Positions 35,685 to 47,454 are shown, counted from the stretch's first letter. The stretch is 64,000 bases of DNA from Mixophyes australis (GCA_036250195.1 JAVHZZ010000002.1:69058205-69122204), one strand, 5' to 3'. The notes: generated from the letters alone by a model not told the origin. Made by a program: numbers and translations.

Positions 35685-35782
35685 GACTTTGGCCAACATT
35701 GGTGAAAATTGGGACAGTTGTGAAGGGATTATTAGAAAATAAACTGTAAATGACGAAATGAATGATAATGCTATAAATAGTA
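35685..35782. repeat. 98-bp direct repeat, right copy
   Basis: Differs from the left copy at only about two positions (GGGATTATT versus GGGATCATT, and ATGATAATG versus ATGTTAATG). Confidence 0.9.
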
Positions 35783-36765
35783 ATATAAGAGCAAAAACAG
35801 CTCAAAATGAGATTATTTTACCTATTTTTCACAATTTTTAATTAAAACCAGATCCAAAACCGGTAGCAAAGCCGAAGCACGAAGTTGGGTTAGAACCAAC
35901 ACCGGTTTGGAAACCAAAACACGAGGGTCAGCGCATATCTCTAGCTTCTATAAAAGTGTTGCGGTACAAGTAACTTGGGATAAGTAACACAGTACTAAAT
36001 TACATAATAATACAATAACTTATCTCAACTTTAGGGGCAAATTGTACAGATGCCAGTGGTTTAACGTAGAACAAATAACTGTAACAGAAAAAATAAATCT
36101 TGTTTGCTGTAAAATTGAGTTTTATGGTACACAGTAAGCTCTGTAGAATAAAGATGATTTCTTTCACCGAAAAACACTTAACTGTCCCGAATCCTGTGCC
36201 TCAAAAGCCTTGTTTAGTGCCAAATATTTCTATGTATTTTGTTGATCGACTCTAAACCCCTCTTGTCATTCACCTTATGTAATATTACTGTGATCCTCCT
36301 AGTCACTTTCCCATCTAAATCCTTTATTACCTTCCAGCATATTTCATTTCTGTAGAATACATTATGATTAAGTGAATGAACCCTTGAGGAAAGTCGTTTC
36401 TGTTGCCTTTACAGATGCCTCAGCCAAGTTTTAGTGTTGAATAAAATATTGATTTTTTTACTTCATCTTTTTAGTCTTGGACTTTCTTCAAGGAATCATG
36501 TACTTATTGCATGCCTCAGCTGCAACCAAGGGTATCAGTGTTCTCATCTGTCCCTGGGCCGGAATGGTCCGGGGATACACAAGGGTGCGCTGATCTCCAT
36601 CCCTGCAGCTGAGACAGACAATAAGCCAATATCCCGTGAAGGCAGCAACAAGGTGAAGTAAAAATAATCAACCTTTATGTAGATAAGCACAAGTACAGGC
36701 AAAGAAAAATATACATAATCCTGTGTTTTCCTCAAGCTTTCTTTTAGTGATGAGAAACAGGCTTT
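35783..36765. other. Non-coding region with one weak exon-like segment
   Basis: No recognised repeat. Positions 36475-36652 form an open segment bounded by an AG (CATCTTTTTAG) and a GT (AACAAGGTGAAG). Its translation has no known motif. It could be a chance ORF or an unknown upstream exon. Confidence 0.3.
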
Positions 36766-36940
36766 GGGCTAGATTTACTAAACTGCCGGTTTGAAAAAGT
36801 GGAGATGTTGCCTATAGCAACCAATTAGATTCTAGCTGGTATTTAGTGGAATGTACTAAATAAATGACAGCTAGAATCTGATTGATTGCTATAGGCAACA
36901 TCTCCACTTTTTCAAACCCGCAGTTTAGTAAATATACCCT
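36766..36940. mobile_element. Palindromic MITE (GGGG-TATTTACTAAAC family), copy 2
   Basis: Same inverted arms as copy 1: GTTTGAAAAAGTGGAGATGT at the left and its reverse complement at the right, with ATTTACTAAACTGC/GCAGTTTAGTAAAT outer arms. Confidence 0.9.
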
Positions 36941-37059
36941 TTTGAATATTTTATCAACTATTAGTTAATTAGTGACTGTTATGTGGTCTATTTTTCCATA
37001 ACTTGTCAATCATAAATCTAATTCACTAAAGAGAAAATGTTACATGAGAGCACTATTTA

Positions 37060-37996
37060 TAAACCAGGCAAATTTGTTCATTAATTATATAAAAATCCCA
37101 TGGCGCAAATGTGTACCAATTTTTAATGTAAGCGATATTACATAGCGTCACAAATATCCAAGATAAAAAGAAGAAATCAAATAAATAGCTTGCAAATGAT
37201 AATTCAATAATGTAAAAACAGGTTCTGGCCAGACCCAATAAATACCATATAAAAGTCTTTAAGGTGCACGACAGAAATGACTGTAATCCAAATTCCAGCT
37301 ATGTAAACTAGTCATAGAATAAGTCTCTAATCCAACTCAAAATAATCTCATGGTCTCAAAAATTGAGTTCCAAAAGTTCAAGTTCCACTCATGCTCGCAT
37401 GTGCAATATACCTAAACACATAGCCTCCTCGTGTGGGAGATACCAGTCTATGTGGAGGTTCCTCGAATAGCACAGGATTAGTGGGTTCCAAATACCTTTA
37501 TCAAATCTTGATGGTAGTGGACTATATCAGTGGTGGCTAATGTCCTTAGCGTTTTTCATTTTGCATAGAAAATTAAAGGTAAAATTGCAGCCCATATTAA
37601 GTTCCTTATATAGGTACACAAACTCACATTTCGAAGTCCGTAATTAAAATTGGTAAATTCTCACATGTTGGTCCTCCCGTGATGAACCTCTATTACATGC
37701 CCCAAGGTGCGGGTGGCCATAGTGTAGGGAAGGAGTCCAGCATTAAGATCCCCGGCACTTAAAACTATCCGGACACAGCGTGAATGTGCACATGCGCTGT
37801 GATGTTGTGGGCTGAAGTTCGTACCCAGCTGTCACTGATGCGCCGGCTTCACTGTCAGTCAGCAAACATAGGAAGCGGTGCATGTAATAGATGGTCCTGT
37901 AGAAACATGGCTTGCAGTACATAAAAGTGAATTTCCAGATGATAGTTAATGTCCCCCAACGCGTTTCACCCAAATATGATGGGACTTCCTCAGGGA
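37060..37996 (-). mobile_element. Retroelement-like block (~0.94 kb) with hammerhead-like start
   Basis: On the minus strand it starts CCCTGAGGAAGTCCC, then TTTGGGTGAAACGCGTTGGG, and runs through non-coding sequence to an AT-rich end near 37060. CTGAGGA fits the CUGANGA half and GAAAC the second half of a hammerhead core, with a short CCCA/TGGG helix between them. Boundaries are approximate. A second internal GATAAAGGTATTTGG resembles the start of the 35113-35684 insert. Confidence 0.45.
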
Positions 37997-37999
37997 ATC

Positions 38000-39269
38000 A
38001 GAATGTATAATGAATGGTCACATCGAGCGGGCTTCATTTTAACATAATGGCCCGACCCCCAATTGGTTCTCAACACCAAGTGCGTGTAGATGAGTCCATA
38101 GAGGTGGTTATATTGTTTCAATACATATATAAATTGTCTAATAAATAATTGGCAGATAAAAGGTTTTTTTTCAGTTTAAGAACTTTACTATTTCCGCTCC
38201 CTTCCCAATAATACAAATTTTTAGTCTTTCAATTAGAGCTGTTGCGCCAGATCTCTCCTGCTATGGAGGGATTTGGAACAACGCTAAAGGTGATCAGCAG
38301 CGGTGTCGGAAATATGTGAGTCAGTATGAATAGGGGGAGAAGAGAGCCCCACACCAAAGTACTAGTGTAAGGCAATTTAGTAAGTTCTTAAATAAACTCC
38401 TTTAAAGCATAATATGGCATTTTTACTTTCTGTGACTGTACTAGCCAAGTCCCTATGTATGAATACACCAATTTCCAAGATAGTATTTCTGCTACCTTGG
38501 ATACTTGGCAGTCACTTGCACAAGCTCTTGCTTTCCCTTGTTCAGAATGATGTAAGATAGAGAAGCACCACAATCCCAAACATTTGCTGCTTTCTCTGAT
38601 GAATGCAACCGATAGCATGATACAGATTTAGTTCAGCGTAAACACATCAGAATTCTATTGGGTGGTAATCCATGTAAGTGGCTGAAAATCTGTTCAATGG
38701 GTGTCATTGGCTGACCAGATTGTATGGTGCCCTTTACGATCTGAGTGAGGGGGGGGGAGCAATGGTAACCAGTCTGTCGCTCAGCTCTTCTGAGGATGGC
38801 GCTGATTGGACTCTATTATCGAATGACAAGATCTGTAGAATAAGACTGCCTTTTCTGTGGACAAACTGGCCATATATCTGGTCGTTGAGCTGTTAGTCCA
38901 CACTACTAATCCATAACAGTTTTGGTAATGTGTGTGTAAGTATTGACACTACATTTCAGGATATATGGATAAGATGTGAGTAGCTGAAGCATTGTTTCTG
39001 TTATGTTGAATTGGGTTCTTCTTCTGTGTCCAAGAAAATATTCAATTACTGTTTTAATGAAATTTACCTACAAGGAGAAAACATTTCAACAAATCCTGCA
39101 AACTTTTATAATAAACAGGCATACAGAGGGACCAAACAAAATCCTGTTGTTATACTTCAGAAAATGTCATCACAATCCTGTAGTCTGCACCCCCACAGAG
39201 CTTTAGTAACCCCTACTATATTACTATATGGAGCTAGCAGTGCAGAGGTTAAGTCCCATGCTTAATATT
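38000..39269. other. Region upstream of the tensin gene, no gene recognised
   Basis: Unique-looking sequence. A promoter for the tensin gene should lie near its right end if exon 1 is a first exon, but I see no clear TATA box or CpG-rich segment. Confidence 0.4.
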
Positions 39270-39271
39270 AG

Positions 39272-39469
39272 GTGGGGAGGAAATGTGAGCTTTGTCTTTC
39301 AGGAAAGGCTAGTTCCCCCCCCAATCATGTCCTCCCCCCCCCAACATCACATCCTCTGTCCGCCCTGATCAGCCACCACTCCCTGCACAGCCCCTCACAC
39401 TGGCTACACACACATCTCCTTCAGAGTGCAGCCTGGGGAGCTGCAGCTGAGGGGTTCCTCCAATTAACC
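39272..39469 (+). other. TNS2: Probable 5' leader of the tensin transcript
   Basis: The frame of the start codon at 39470 is open back to an ATG at 39272, so a longer N-terminus is formally possible. The intervening translation is low-complexity (Ser/His/Pro/Leu-rich) and the internal ATG has the better context (TTAACCATGA), so I treat this as leader. A CTTTGTCTTTCAG at 39291-39303 could also be a splice acceptor. Confidence 0.4.
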
Positions 39470-39535
39470 ATGAAGCCTAGGAGGTCTTTTCAGGAGGTGC
39501 TGAGAGGGCTGAGCAGGAGTTTCAACTGTGCCGCG
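39470..39535 (+). CDS. TNS2: Tensin (TNS2-like) coding exon 1
   Basis: Encodes residues 1-22, MKPRRSFQEVLRGLSRSFNC plus two alanines, and ends at a GCG|GTATGA donor in phase 0. Tensins are focal-adhesion adaptors linking integrin tails and actin to signalling. The tensin-2 long isoform also starts with a short basic segment with an LLRxL-like motif, followed directly by a C1 domain, and this fits. The start is chosen for its Kozak-like context and its position relative to the C1 exons. The next exon is 13.8 kb away. Other tensin paralogues with an N-terminal C1 domain are not excluded. Confidence 0.65.
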
Positions 39536-40543
39536 GTATGATGGGTTCAATCTGTGTCTGCAATACAAGAGCACAGTGTATCATATAACAACTATGGATG
39601 TGTGAATTTAGATGTGGGTGTGTCTGCCTATAACTAACTGTGATGGTGTAGATAGAAAATGTGTAAAGGGTATGATATGCAAAAAGTGCACTATGCCTAT
39701 GATTTGACAGTACATGTGTAGTCAGTGAAGTCATCAGTGTCTCCTGGAAGGGTGCCTGTGATGTGGTGTCCAATAGACTTACAGGTTGCTGAAGGAATGA
39801 TGTGCATGCTAAAGGAGAGTATGACAGAACTCCTTATGTGCATGGGATTGGATGTCTTCTTCCAGTGCAAGTTCAGCATGTGTTTATGACAGCAGTGTTT
39901 GTTGTTAGAAGGGAGGGTGATTAGTACACATGACAGCAGGACATGGCTTCATAATGTGACAGGAGAATACAGGACAAGTTTTATATTAAGTGTGGGACAG
40001 AATAACCTAGTGTGCACAATAATGTTAAAAAAGTGTATAAATTGTCCTTATAGACATTTGGATCAGATGCTGTTGGACTTATGCCAGTTTGCATAGCATA
40101 AATTGTGCAAATTGCTCTACGCATGCTCACAAAACAGGCTGCACGCGTGTGCACGAACGCAGATGTGCTCCAATGTCACATTTGTGACTGGAGAAGCAGG
40201 ATGGGGGAGGGAATGGGCGTTCTAATGTAGACCGAGTACCGTAAGGGTGTGTTTGCGTAATTGCGAATGGATGCAGACCTGCGCAGTGATGCATATATTA
40301 TGCCTGTCAAAGCAATATCCATTGTGGGTGCCTGAGGGCATGTGCAAATACATGCTGATGAAGGCGATGAGCACAAGCTAGCTGCTTCTAGTTGGCTGAT
40401 TCCGGATACACCTCTGGAGTTGTCAGATGCTTTTTTTCATTGCTTGTGCCTACATGATATGATTTTTGTGAGGGTTTTATTTTTTCGTACATGGGAAGGA
40501 GACGTATACCTGCTGTATGCTGATACTGTACCTACCTCATCAT

Positions 40544-41221
40544 GGGGTCTATTTATGACCCTTCGTTTTTTTCACTTGATACTTTTCAATCCTTATCTCC
40601 TTGATAAGGATTAAAAAATAACGGCTATGTATTAAAAAACTTCTCAGGGACAGCAGTGCCGATAGACTGCTGTCCCTGAGAAGTGACTCACCTGATCATC
40701 GCAGTCTTTTCTCTAATTTAAAGGCTGCGGTGATCTTCTCTTTTTTTTTTTCTTTTTTCTTTTCCTTTTTTGTTAGTGCGCATGCACCGACCGAATAGTT
40801 GGTGCATGCGCAGTAACATCCTGGACGGCAAACTGCAGGATGAGTGACAGGGAGGGATCACATGATCCCTCCACACATGCGCTGTCCAGCTCTGCTCTTC
40901 AGAGCAGAGCTGGACAGCGCAAACGTTTTCAGATATGTTAATGTACGCCAGCTTCAGATGGCGCCAGCTTCAGATGGCGTACATTAACATGTAGAAAAAG
41001 AGAAAATTTTCTCTAATTAGACTTTCATACATAGCGGTTCTGAGCACTTCCCTTACACTGTTATGGGGAGTGCTCAGAAAAACTATAGCAAATGCAAAGC
41101 AGCAGATATCTGAGATATCTGCTGCTATGCTTCAATAATACATAGCAATTTCACGGTAAACACCCAGAAACTGTTGTTTTCCGGTGTTTAACACAGGAAA
41201 AATCCTTGATAAATAGACCCC
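40544..41221. mobile_element. Composite palindromic element, Harbinger-like, copy 2 (678 bp)
   Basis: GGGGTCTATTTAT at the left and ATAAATAGACCCC at the right are exact inverted ends, flanked by the 3-bp duplication CAT (40541-40543 and 41222-41224). It contains a nearly perfect hairpin, GCTGTCCAGCTCTGCTC with GAGCAGAGCTGGACAGC, plus GTTAATGTACGCC/GGCGTACATTAAC arms and GCAGATATCTGAGATATCTGC. It is a homologue of 19798-20469 in the opposite orientation and lies in tensin intron 1. Confidence 0.88.
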
Positions 41222-41839
41222 CATAACAGATAGTAGCACTATAGATAATGTTGACATAACCCTTGTTCGGAATTATTTGCATAGTGTTAGATCATCTACA
41301 TTTGTGGACAGTATGACATAGTAAATAAGATCTGAAGACTTTTTTCAAGGTCATTTGTACCCCAAAACCATACACAACTGTTTTGGGCTGGGGTAGCTGG
41401 AGTGGAATTAGAAGTTTAAACCCTAGTTTTTGTATAAGCCCTCAACTCTAACACTCATTCCTGTAACAGATTGTCTTGCATGATGAGAAAATAGAATGCA
41501 TTTTTGACGTTATACAGTACATGTGTGCATAATGATGTAAAAATGATCCATGCTTTTTCTTTATCCACGTTTCTCTACTTAAGACTAGTATGTATCATTG
41601 TAGTCTATGTAACTGTGCTTTTTTTTGTAAAAATGTTACATTGTGTAGATTGATTTGAGTGAAACATGAGTTAAAGCTGCATTACCACCTGGAAAACCAA
41701 ATCCTAGGTGGCCCTCCCCATAGGCAGAGCCCAAGGCACGCGCCCCTCTTACCCCATAGGCATGGCTGAAAATTCAGATATTGTAGCTTCTGACTGTTCC
41801 TCCCACTTACATCCCCCTCAGCTGCCATTTAAACATTAA

Positions 41840-42365
41840 GGGCCTGATTCATGATGCAATGTAAATGCCGATATGTGTTGTATTTTTCATAAAATCGCTC
41901 TGCACATGCAAAGAACCAGACCATACGCGAGTATGCGCAGCAACGTCCAGTTAATCTTCGAGCGCATATAACCCTTACTACAGCCTTCAATTTCATTGGC
42001 GGAACGGGGAAGTGACTGTGCGTATGCATCTAGTCAATGTACAGTAATGGTGTGCCAGGCTTGAGTGCATGCAACAGCGTCCGATTCAAGCTCTGGTCAT
42101 CTCTAATGTACGTGTTTTTCTGTCGTATCCCTTGCATCAGCTATAGGTCGGGTGTAAGTGCGGATGACTAGTAATGACGGTCGCCTATGCATGTTAGAAC
42201 ATGTGTTTGGTATCAGAAGCAACTGTAAAAAGGCATTACATGTTCAGTAGACATTAATAACATCCTAATAAATGTATTTAATATGTAATTTATTTTTTTT
42301 AAAAAGCTTCTTTATTTTAATGTTCTGTCATTAATGATTTTATCATTAACAGGTGACATTAATAG
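41840..42365 (+). mobile_element. GGGCC-ended palindromic element, truncated copy
   Basis: Starts GGGCCTGATTCATGATGCAA and follows the reverse complement of 61825-62560 through CATTAATGATTTTATCATTA and AGGTGACATTAA, like the window's first 60 bp. The final ~220 bp, including the second end, are not recognisable. Confidence 0.75.
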
Positions 42366-42552
42366 ATCCCTGTCACTGACCTTTGCACCTCACATGGCTC
42401 AGGTTCTGCCTGGGCAGTGATCGCGCATAAAAAAAAAAAATATCCCATAATCCTATGGTGCGTTCATGACATCACTGTGTTAACTATTGAACTAGTTAAT
42501 AAGGTGGTGTCATGTACATGTGCAGATGCACAAGTATATGAGAGCTCTGATT

Positions 42553-42885
42553 GGGCAGCACAGTGGCCTAGTGGTTAGCACTTCTGCCTCACAGCACTGG
42601 GGTCATGAGTTCGATTCCCGACCATGGCCTTATCTGTGTGGAGTTTGTGTGTTCTCCCTCTGTTTGCGTGGGTTTCCCCCAGGTGCTGTGGTTTCCTCCC
42701 ACACTTCAAAAACATACTAGTAGGTTAATTGGCTGCTATCAAAATTCACCCTAGTCTGTGTGTGTGTGTGTCTATGTTATGGAATTTAGACTGTAAGCTC
42801 CAATGGAGCAGGGACTGATGTGAATGAGTTCTCTGTACAGCACTGTGGAATTAGTGGCGCTATATAAATAACTGATGATGATGAT
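42553..42885 (+). mobile_element. tRNA-derived SINE (DANA/V-SINE type), copy 2, best preserved
   Basis: Head GGGCAGCACAGTGGCCTAGT; an A-box-like TGGCCTAGTGG and a B-box-like GAGTTCGATTCCC suit RNA polymerase III. Then comes the conserved TGTGTGGAGTTTGTGTGTTC core and the tail GGCGCTATATAAATAA with ATG repeats. It lies in tensin intron 1 in sense orientation. Confidence 0.92.
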
Positions 42886-44149
42886 TGATGTCATGCACAT
42901 GCCAGGCTCTGGCATGTTTGTAATGTGCTTGGCTTGTCTGTGAATTTAGTTAATTTGGATTTGGTTCTTTGTTGGAAACTATTTGGCCTGAACACAGAAC
43001 TGCATACAGGATTCAGGACATCCCTAGTTAAAGCTCTATGTAAGAAGCGTGTTTCGTTATGTGAAAGTAACAGATGAGTAATATACAGTGACTTTTAGAA
43101 GTTTTACTTTCTTGCTGCCATGATGAATTGCCTTAAAAAATATTTTCCTAATGTGCCCCCTTCCTCTTAGCCGGAGTCTTGGTGTCTACATGCAATAGGA
43201 ACAACTACTCTTGTGCACTAAAATCCAAGGTGACATAAAAATAACTAAACTATAAAAAATCTAAAAATAAATCTAAAAAATATATAAAAAAATTCTTAAT
43301 CAAGGGTTCCAATCCTTGTAAAATCTAGAACAACCAAAACATATAATAAGGTGCGCCAAGGGAATAAGTTGATGTCGAACCTGAATAAATATGGCGGATG
43401 ACATCTTAAAATAAACAATACTTTTATTGTCTCATAAATGAGTAATCTAATAAAAATAATGAACAATATCTAGCAAAAAGTATAATAATACCAGAATACA
43501 GCGAATAATAATGCCAAGCAATGAGCTTGCATTAAGACCATATGTCAATAATCCCAGTAAGGTACTCAAAGGTGGCATACATGTCTCAAGATTGAAAATA
43601 ATAATATGCATACTTAATCAACAGTCCTCAATGAGAACTAATAATAAATAATAAAGAGTCTGTGATATGGTATCTTGTTGTTTGTGATAAACTGAAGTTA
43701 GTGGCCAATTCACTTAGTAGATAAATATAAAGGTATCTATACAGCGTTGTTCTTGATCAAGACACAACTAAAAACACAAAAGCAATAAAAATATGCATGC
43801 AGTCAGTGTTATGGAAATTCCCTAGAGCGATCTCACCACAAGTAGCGTGCAGGCTGTTAGGAGAGAGTCTCCCACTTAGAGGTTATCACAGCCAGATAAA
43901 ATCCACACTCCAAATCAATCCATGGTGACATCCATGAATGTAGCATCCAGGGGCCGATGGCATCAGAGGCGGGCGTAAGGGCTGCTGGGGAAAGTTCCAC
44001 CCCTCCAACATACACACAGCCAGGTGCAATTACGTTGCCCCGATCTCTCTCCACTGTTGTTCACATAAGTGGCAAAGCTCTCAGCAAGATGTAAAGAGTG
44101 GTATTTCAGAATTAGATGAAAGTTCTTGTGTATGAGAACATTCCACACT
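42886..44149. other. Intron 1 stretch, no gene; possible retroelement remnant
   Basis: From about 43270 to 43850 the sequence (AATAAACAATACTTTTATTG, ACTCAAAGGTGGC) looks like an A/T-rich dispersed element, but I cannot name it or place its ends. Confidence 0.3.
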
Positions 44150-44402
44150 AATAAATCTAATATGGGATAGGTAATAACCTGACATCTTTCAAAGATGTAA
44201 TTTGAAGGTGGCATCCTATCCCATTACCACGCTTGAAGTCACTGTGCTCTTCAGAACGACCCATTTTGTATCACAAATATTTGCAAATGGAGACTGCATG
44301 GCTAGGTGCTTGATTTTATAGACATCTGGCAACCGGTCTGATTGAAACACCTCAATTCAGTAATTAACAGGTGTGGTCAAATACTTTTGTCCATATAGTG
44401 TA
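44150..44402 (-). mobile_element. Tc1-like transposon, 5' fragment
   Basis: On the minus strand it starts TACACTATATGGACAAAAGT, a Tc1-like terminus, and has a transposase start (ATG at 44264) reading MGRSEEHSDFKRGNGIGCHL, the usual N-terminus of Tc1-like transposases, which soon stops at a TAG. The catalytic DDE part is missing. It is a dead fragment. Confidence 0.85.
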
Positions 44403-44527
44403 TATTGGTGACTTATAAAAAAGCCATCGCGTCTGCCTTATTGTGCCTCATGGATTACACCTTTACACTACTAGCCAGAAATGCTCCCCACATAATCCAT
44501 TTAAGTGGGTGTCTGACAGTCAAGTCA

Positions 44528-44585
44528 AATCATCATCATTTATTTACATAGCACCAGCATTTTCCGTAGCACTTTACAATTTGGA
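44528..44585 (-). mobile_element. SINE 3' tail fragment
   Basis: CATCATCATTTATTTACATA followed by GCACCAGCATTTTCC and GTAGCACTTTACAATTT is the inverted 3' tail of a tRNA-derived SINE/LINE pair. A second tail is at about 52343-52405. Confidence 0.6.
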
Positions 44586-44759
44586 GTCCGCTACCAATGA
44601 GTTGTCAATGTAATGTAGCTGCAGATAGAACAATAGCCGCAGCCATCAGTTCTATTGCCCCAGTGCTGACAGGTCTCTACCCAGCTAAAATGAAATCACC
44701 AGATAAATTGCTTTATCAAACCTTAAAAAAAAATAATCATCATATAGTGTGTGTATATA

Positions 44760-44762
44760 TAT

Positions 44763-44814
<52 letters not shown>

Positions 44815-44815
44815 C
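44760..44815. repeat. TA microsatellite
   Basis: About 24 uninterrupted TA units after GTGTGTATATATATTGTG. Confidence 0.95.
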
Positions 44816-45536
44816 ATATATAGGGGAAATCTGTTAAAGGGTGATTACAAAATTGCCACTACAAACTCCAGACACATTCTCACTGGTTTCAGACCGTTGA
44901 GATGCCTGAAAATCAGTGAGATAAGTAATGTCTCAAATTGATTTCAATGGATATTGAGTTTGAATGGCATATGCATATTGATTTGATTTTAGGATATGCT
45001 AAGTAAATAAATATATTTTAAAAAGTCAAAAAAGATTAGATACAATTACCAATATAAGCCATTATCTTCTTGGTCATGCTGGTGCTAGTGGGATCAGCAT
45101 TTACTGTGACTTGTGACATTGCAAGCACTGTCGAGTACACGTTGGGACAGTTCCACATTAACCTTTCCACATTTCCTTGCTTTGCCACCAGCTTCATTGT
45201 TTTCAATGAGGTTGGAGTTCAGTACCTAATCTGCCATTCACAACTTTCCAGCATTTAAGCATTGCTTGTGATTGGCTGAGATTTTCCTTTTCATGTTTAT
45301 GGGCAATGCATTTCAGTGAATTTCTGCTCCAATTGAAATGCATTGCCTATTCAAATAAATGAGATAAAAACAGTGGTTTTGCTCTGCAGAGAAATTCGCC
45401 CAAGTTAAAAAATAAATTGAATTTTAATAGATTAAAGATTTTGGGGGATGAATTAGCCATTTATCTATGGCGATTTTTAAATTTGATACAAAAGCAACCT
45501 TAGATAGATCTCCCCCATAAGAGCAGATTCAATTCT

Positions 45537-45707
45537 GAGCAATGTGCCTCTGGAACAGTTCCGCGGAGACACTCTAAGGCAATGTCCGGCTTCAAATCTT
45601 TGCTTATTTTTGCTCATTGAGGTGCAAGATTTCAGTGAAATATTAACCGGTACCGCACACAGCCAGACATTGCTATGTTGTCCAATGGAACATTGCTCAG
45701 AATTGAA
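45537..45707. mobile_element. Palindromic MITE, about 171 bp
   Basis: Inverted ends ATTCAATTCTGAGCAATG and CATTGCTCAGAATTGAA, with inner AATGTCCGGCT/AGCCAGACATT arms. Non-coding, family not named. Confidence 0.7.
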
Positions 45708-45758
45708 ACTGCCCGTTAGAGTCTAGGAATGAGGCAAAAGAATATGTTCAGGCCTGAG

Positions 45759-47454
45759 GTTCTGTGTTGGCTGCTTTACTAGGTACATCTTTGTTCTGTG
45801 TTGGTCACTTTACTAGGTACATCTTTGTTCTGTGTTGGTCACTTTACTAGGTACATCTTTGTTCTGTGTTGGTCACTTTACTAGGTACATCTTTGTTCTG
45901 TGTTGGTCACTTTACTAGATACATCTTTATAGTACTGTATAGGACCTTGCTTACTACTGTATAGGGCCTTGCTTTGCCCCAAAACAGCCTGCATTCTTAA
46001 TGACATGGATTCAACAAGGTGCTAAAAATATATTGATGGGTAGACTGTGCACATAAAGGGATGCACGTGGTCAACAACAATACTCAGATGGGCTGTGACA
46101 TTTAAACAAAGTTCAACTGGTATTAAGGGGCCTAATGTTTGCCAAGAAAACATTCCCCACAACATTACAACCCCAACCAATCTGCACTGAAAATCAGCAG
46201 TTTCTGAGATACTCAAACCTCTGGCACCTACAATCATTCAACAATCAAAGTCACTGAGATCAATGTGACCGGATGGGTTTACTTTGCCACCCGGTCTGTA
46301 GGGGGAAAAGGAGAAACAGAGGGATGTTCTACCTGCACAGTTTATCTGGCTTCCCTTCTCACCGTTAGAAATCGACTGTTGCTGACCACTCCTACTGATG
46401 TCAGCTGCCACCAGACACTCGCCGATTGCGAAATGCCAAATGCACAATTTTTGTCGGATAATTCAGCTGCCACCACTGGGCTACTTTGTAGCGTCTAGAA
46501 CCGCTTACTTTTGGGGTAGCTGGTATACCTGTTGCAATGCCTCCTGACTACTTACTATGTATGGATCACGACTGCTGGGTAACGGGAAGAACATTGACAC
46601 AGAGATGCTGGGTTCAACACAGGACAGCCGGGGAATGGATTCGAGTGTAACTCTTATCTATTGGTCACAGTATACAGAGGTAATAATCTCAAGCAGAATC
46701 TTCAAGCAGTGATGTTTTATTGCTCAAGAGTCCTGACAAGGACCTTTACACACCAGTTACTGGTGATCATCCAGAAGTTCAGATGGAATGATACATTACA
46801 TGGCAAAATAATGGTTTTTTTATACAATTTTGCAACCCTAGCCCTGCAGGAGGTAACCCAGCCCCTGTCCTAGCTGTCCTAGCTGGCACCGTAACGTCTG
46901 AGATTTTACATTAAATGTTTACCATCAGGATATAATATTCTCTAATCTTGCATTTAACATAATTTTACTCACAAAATTCACATCAATCTGTGATTTCCCG
47001 ATTCACTTGCATCCTGAGTCTTAAAAAGATAGGAAGCCTAATTACCCCCTCCTGTGCCTTTAGGCTAAAGGATATGTTGGTCACTGAGATGAAAAGGTCT
47101 AATTAACATGAGATTACCTGCCTTCAGACAGTGTAGAAAACACATTTTCTCCACACACACATGCCTATTGACTCAGAAACCAGTACATTTCTAATACAAA
47201 AATATAACAGTATCAAAATCAGTACATTTGCAATCATATAAATTGGCGCCTGCACCACTAATTGAAATAAATATCTACAATATATTATTTGTACATGATC
47301 CAGCCACAATAATATTATGGTGTTTAGTCTGAACAACAACTGGACCTCTTGACCATGTTTTTATGCATTGAGTTGCTTCCACATGACTGTCTGATTAGAA
47401 ATTTACGTTAACAAGCAGGTGTACATGAGTAACTAATAAAGTGGCAACTGAGTG
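45759..47454 (-). mobile_element. Decayed Tc1-like element with tandem terminus and nested insert
   Basis: On the minus strand the 5' end (47454) reads CAGTTGCCACTTTATTAG. After the unrelated insert at about 46257-47325, the sequence continues to a transposase 3' end containing AGCACCTTGTTGAATCC and GCAGGCTGTTTTGGGGC. The inverted 3' terminus is repeated five times as a 34-bp unit (45759-45928, TTGGTCACTTTACTAGGTAC). The transposase is broken and lacks its middle. Confidence 0.82.
46257..47325. other. Unidentified ~1.07-kb insert inside the Tc1-like element
   Basis: It interrupts the Tc1-like sequence between CAAAGTCACTGAGATCA and CTGGACCTCTTGACCATG. It has no long ORF and I see no convincing terminal repeats. 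Its family is unknown to me. Confidence 0.5.

Noticed and set aside
42553..42640. tRNA gene suggested by A- and B-box-like sequences
   Set aside because: No cloverleaf can be closed, and the boxes belong to a SINE head shared with 60569-60940.
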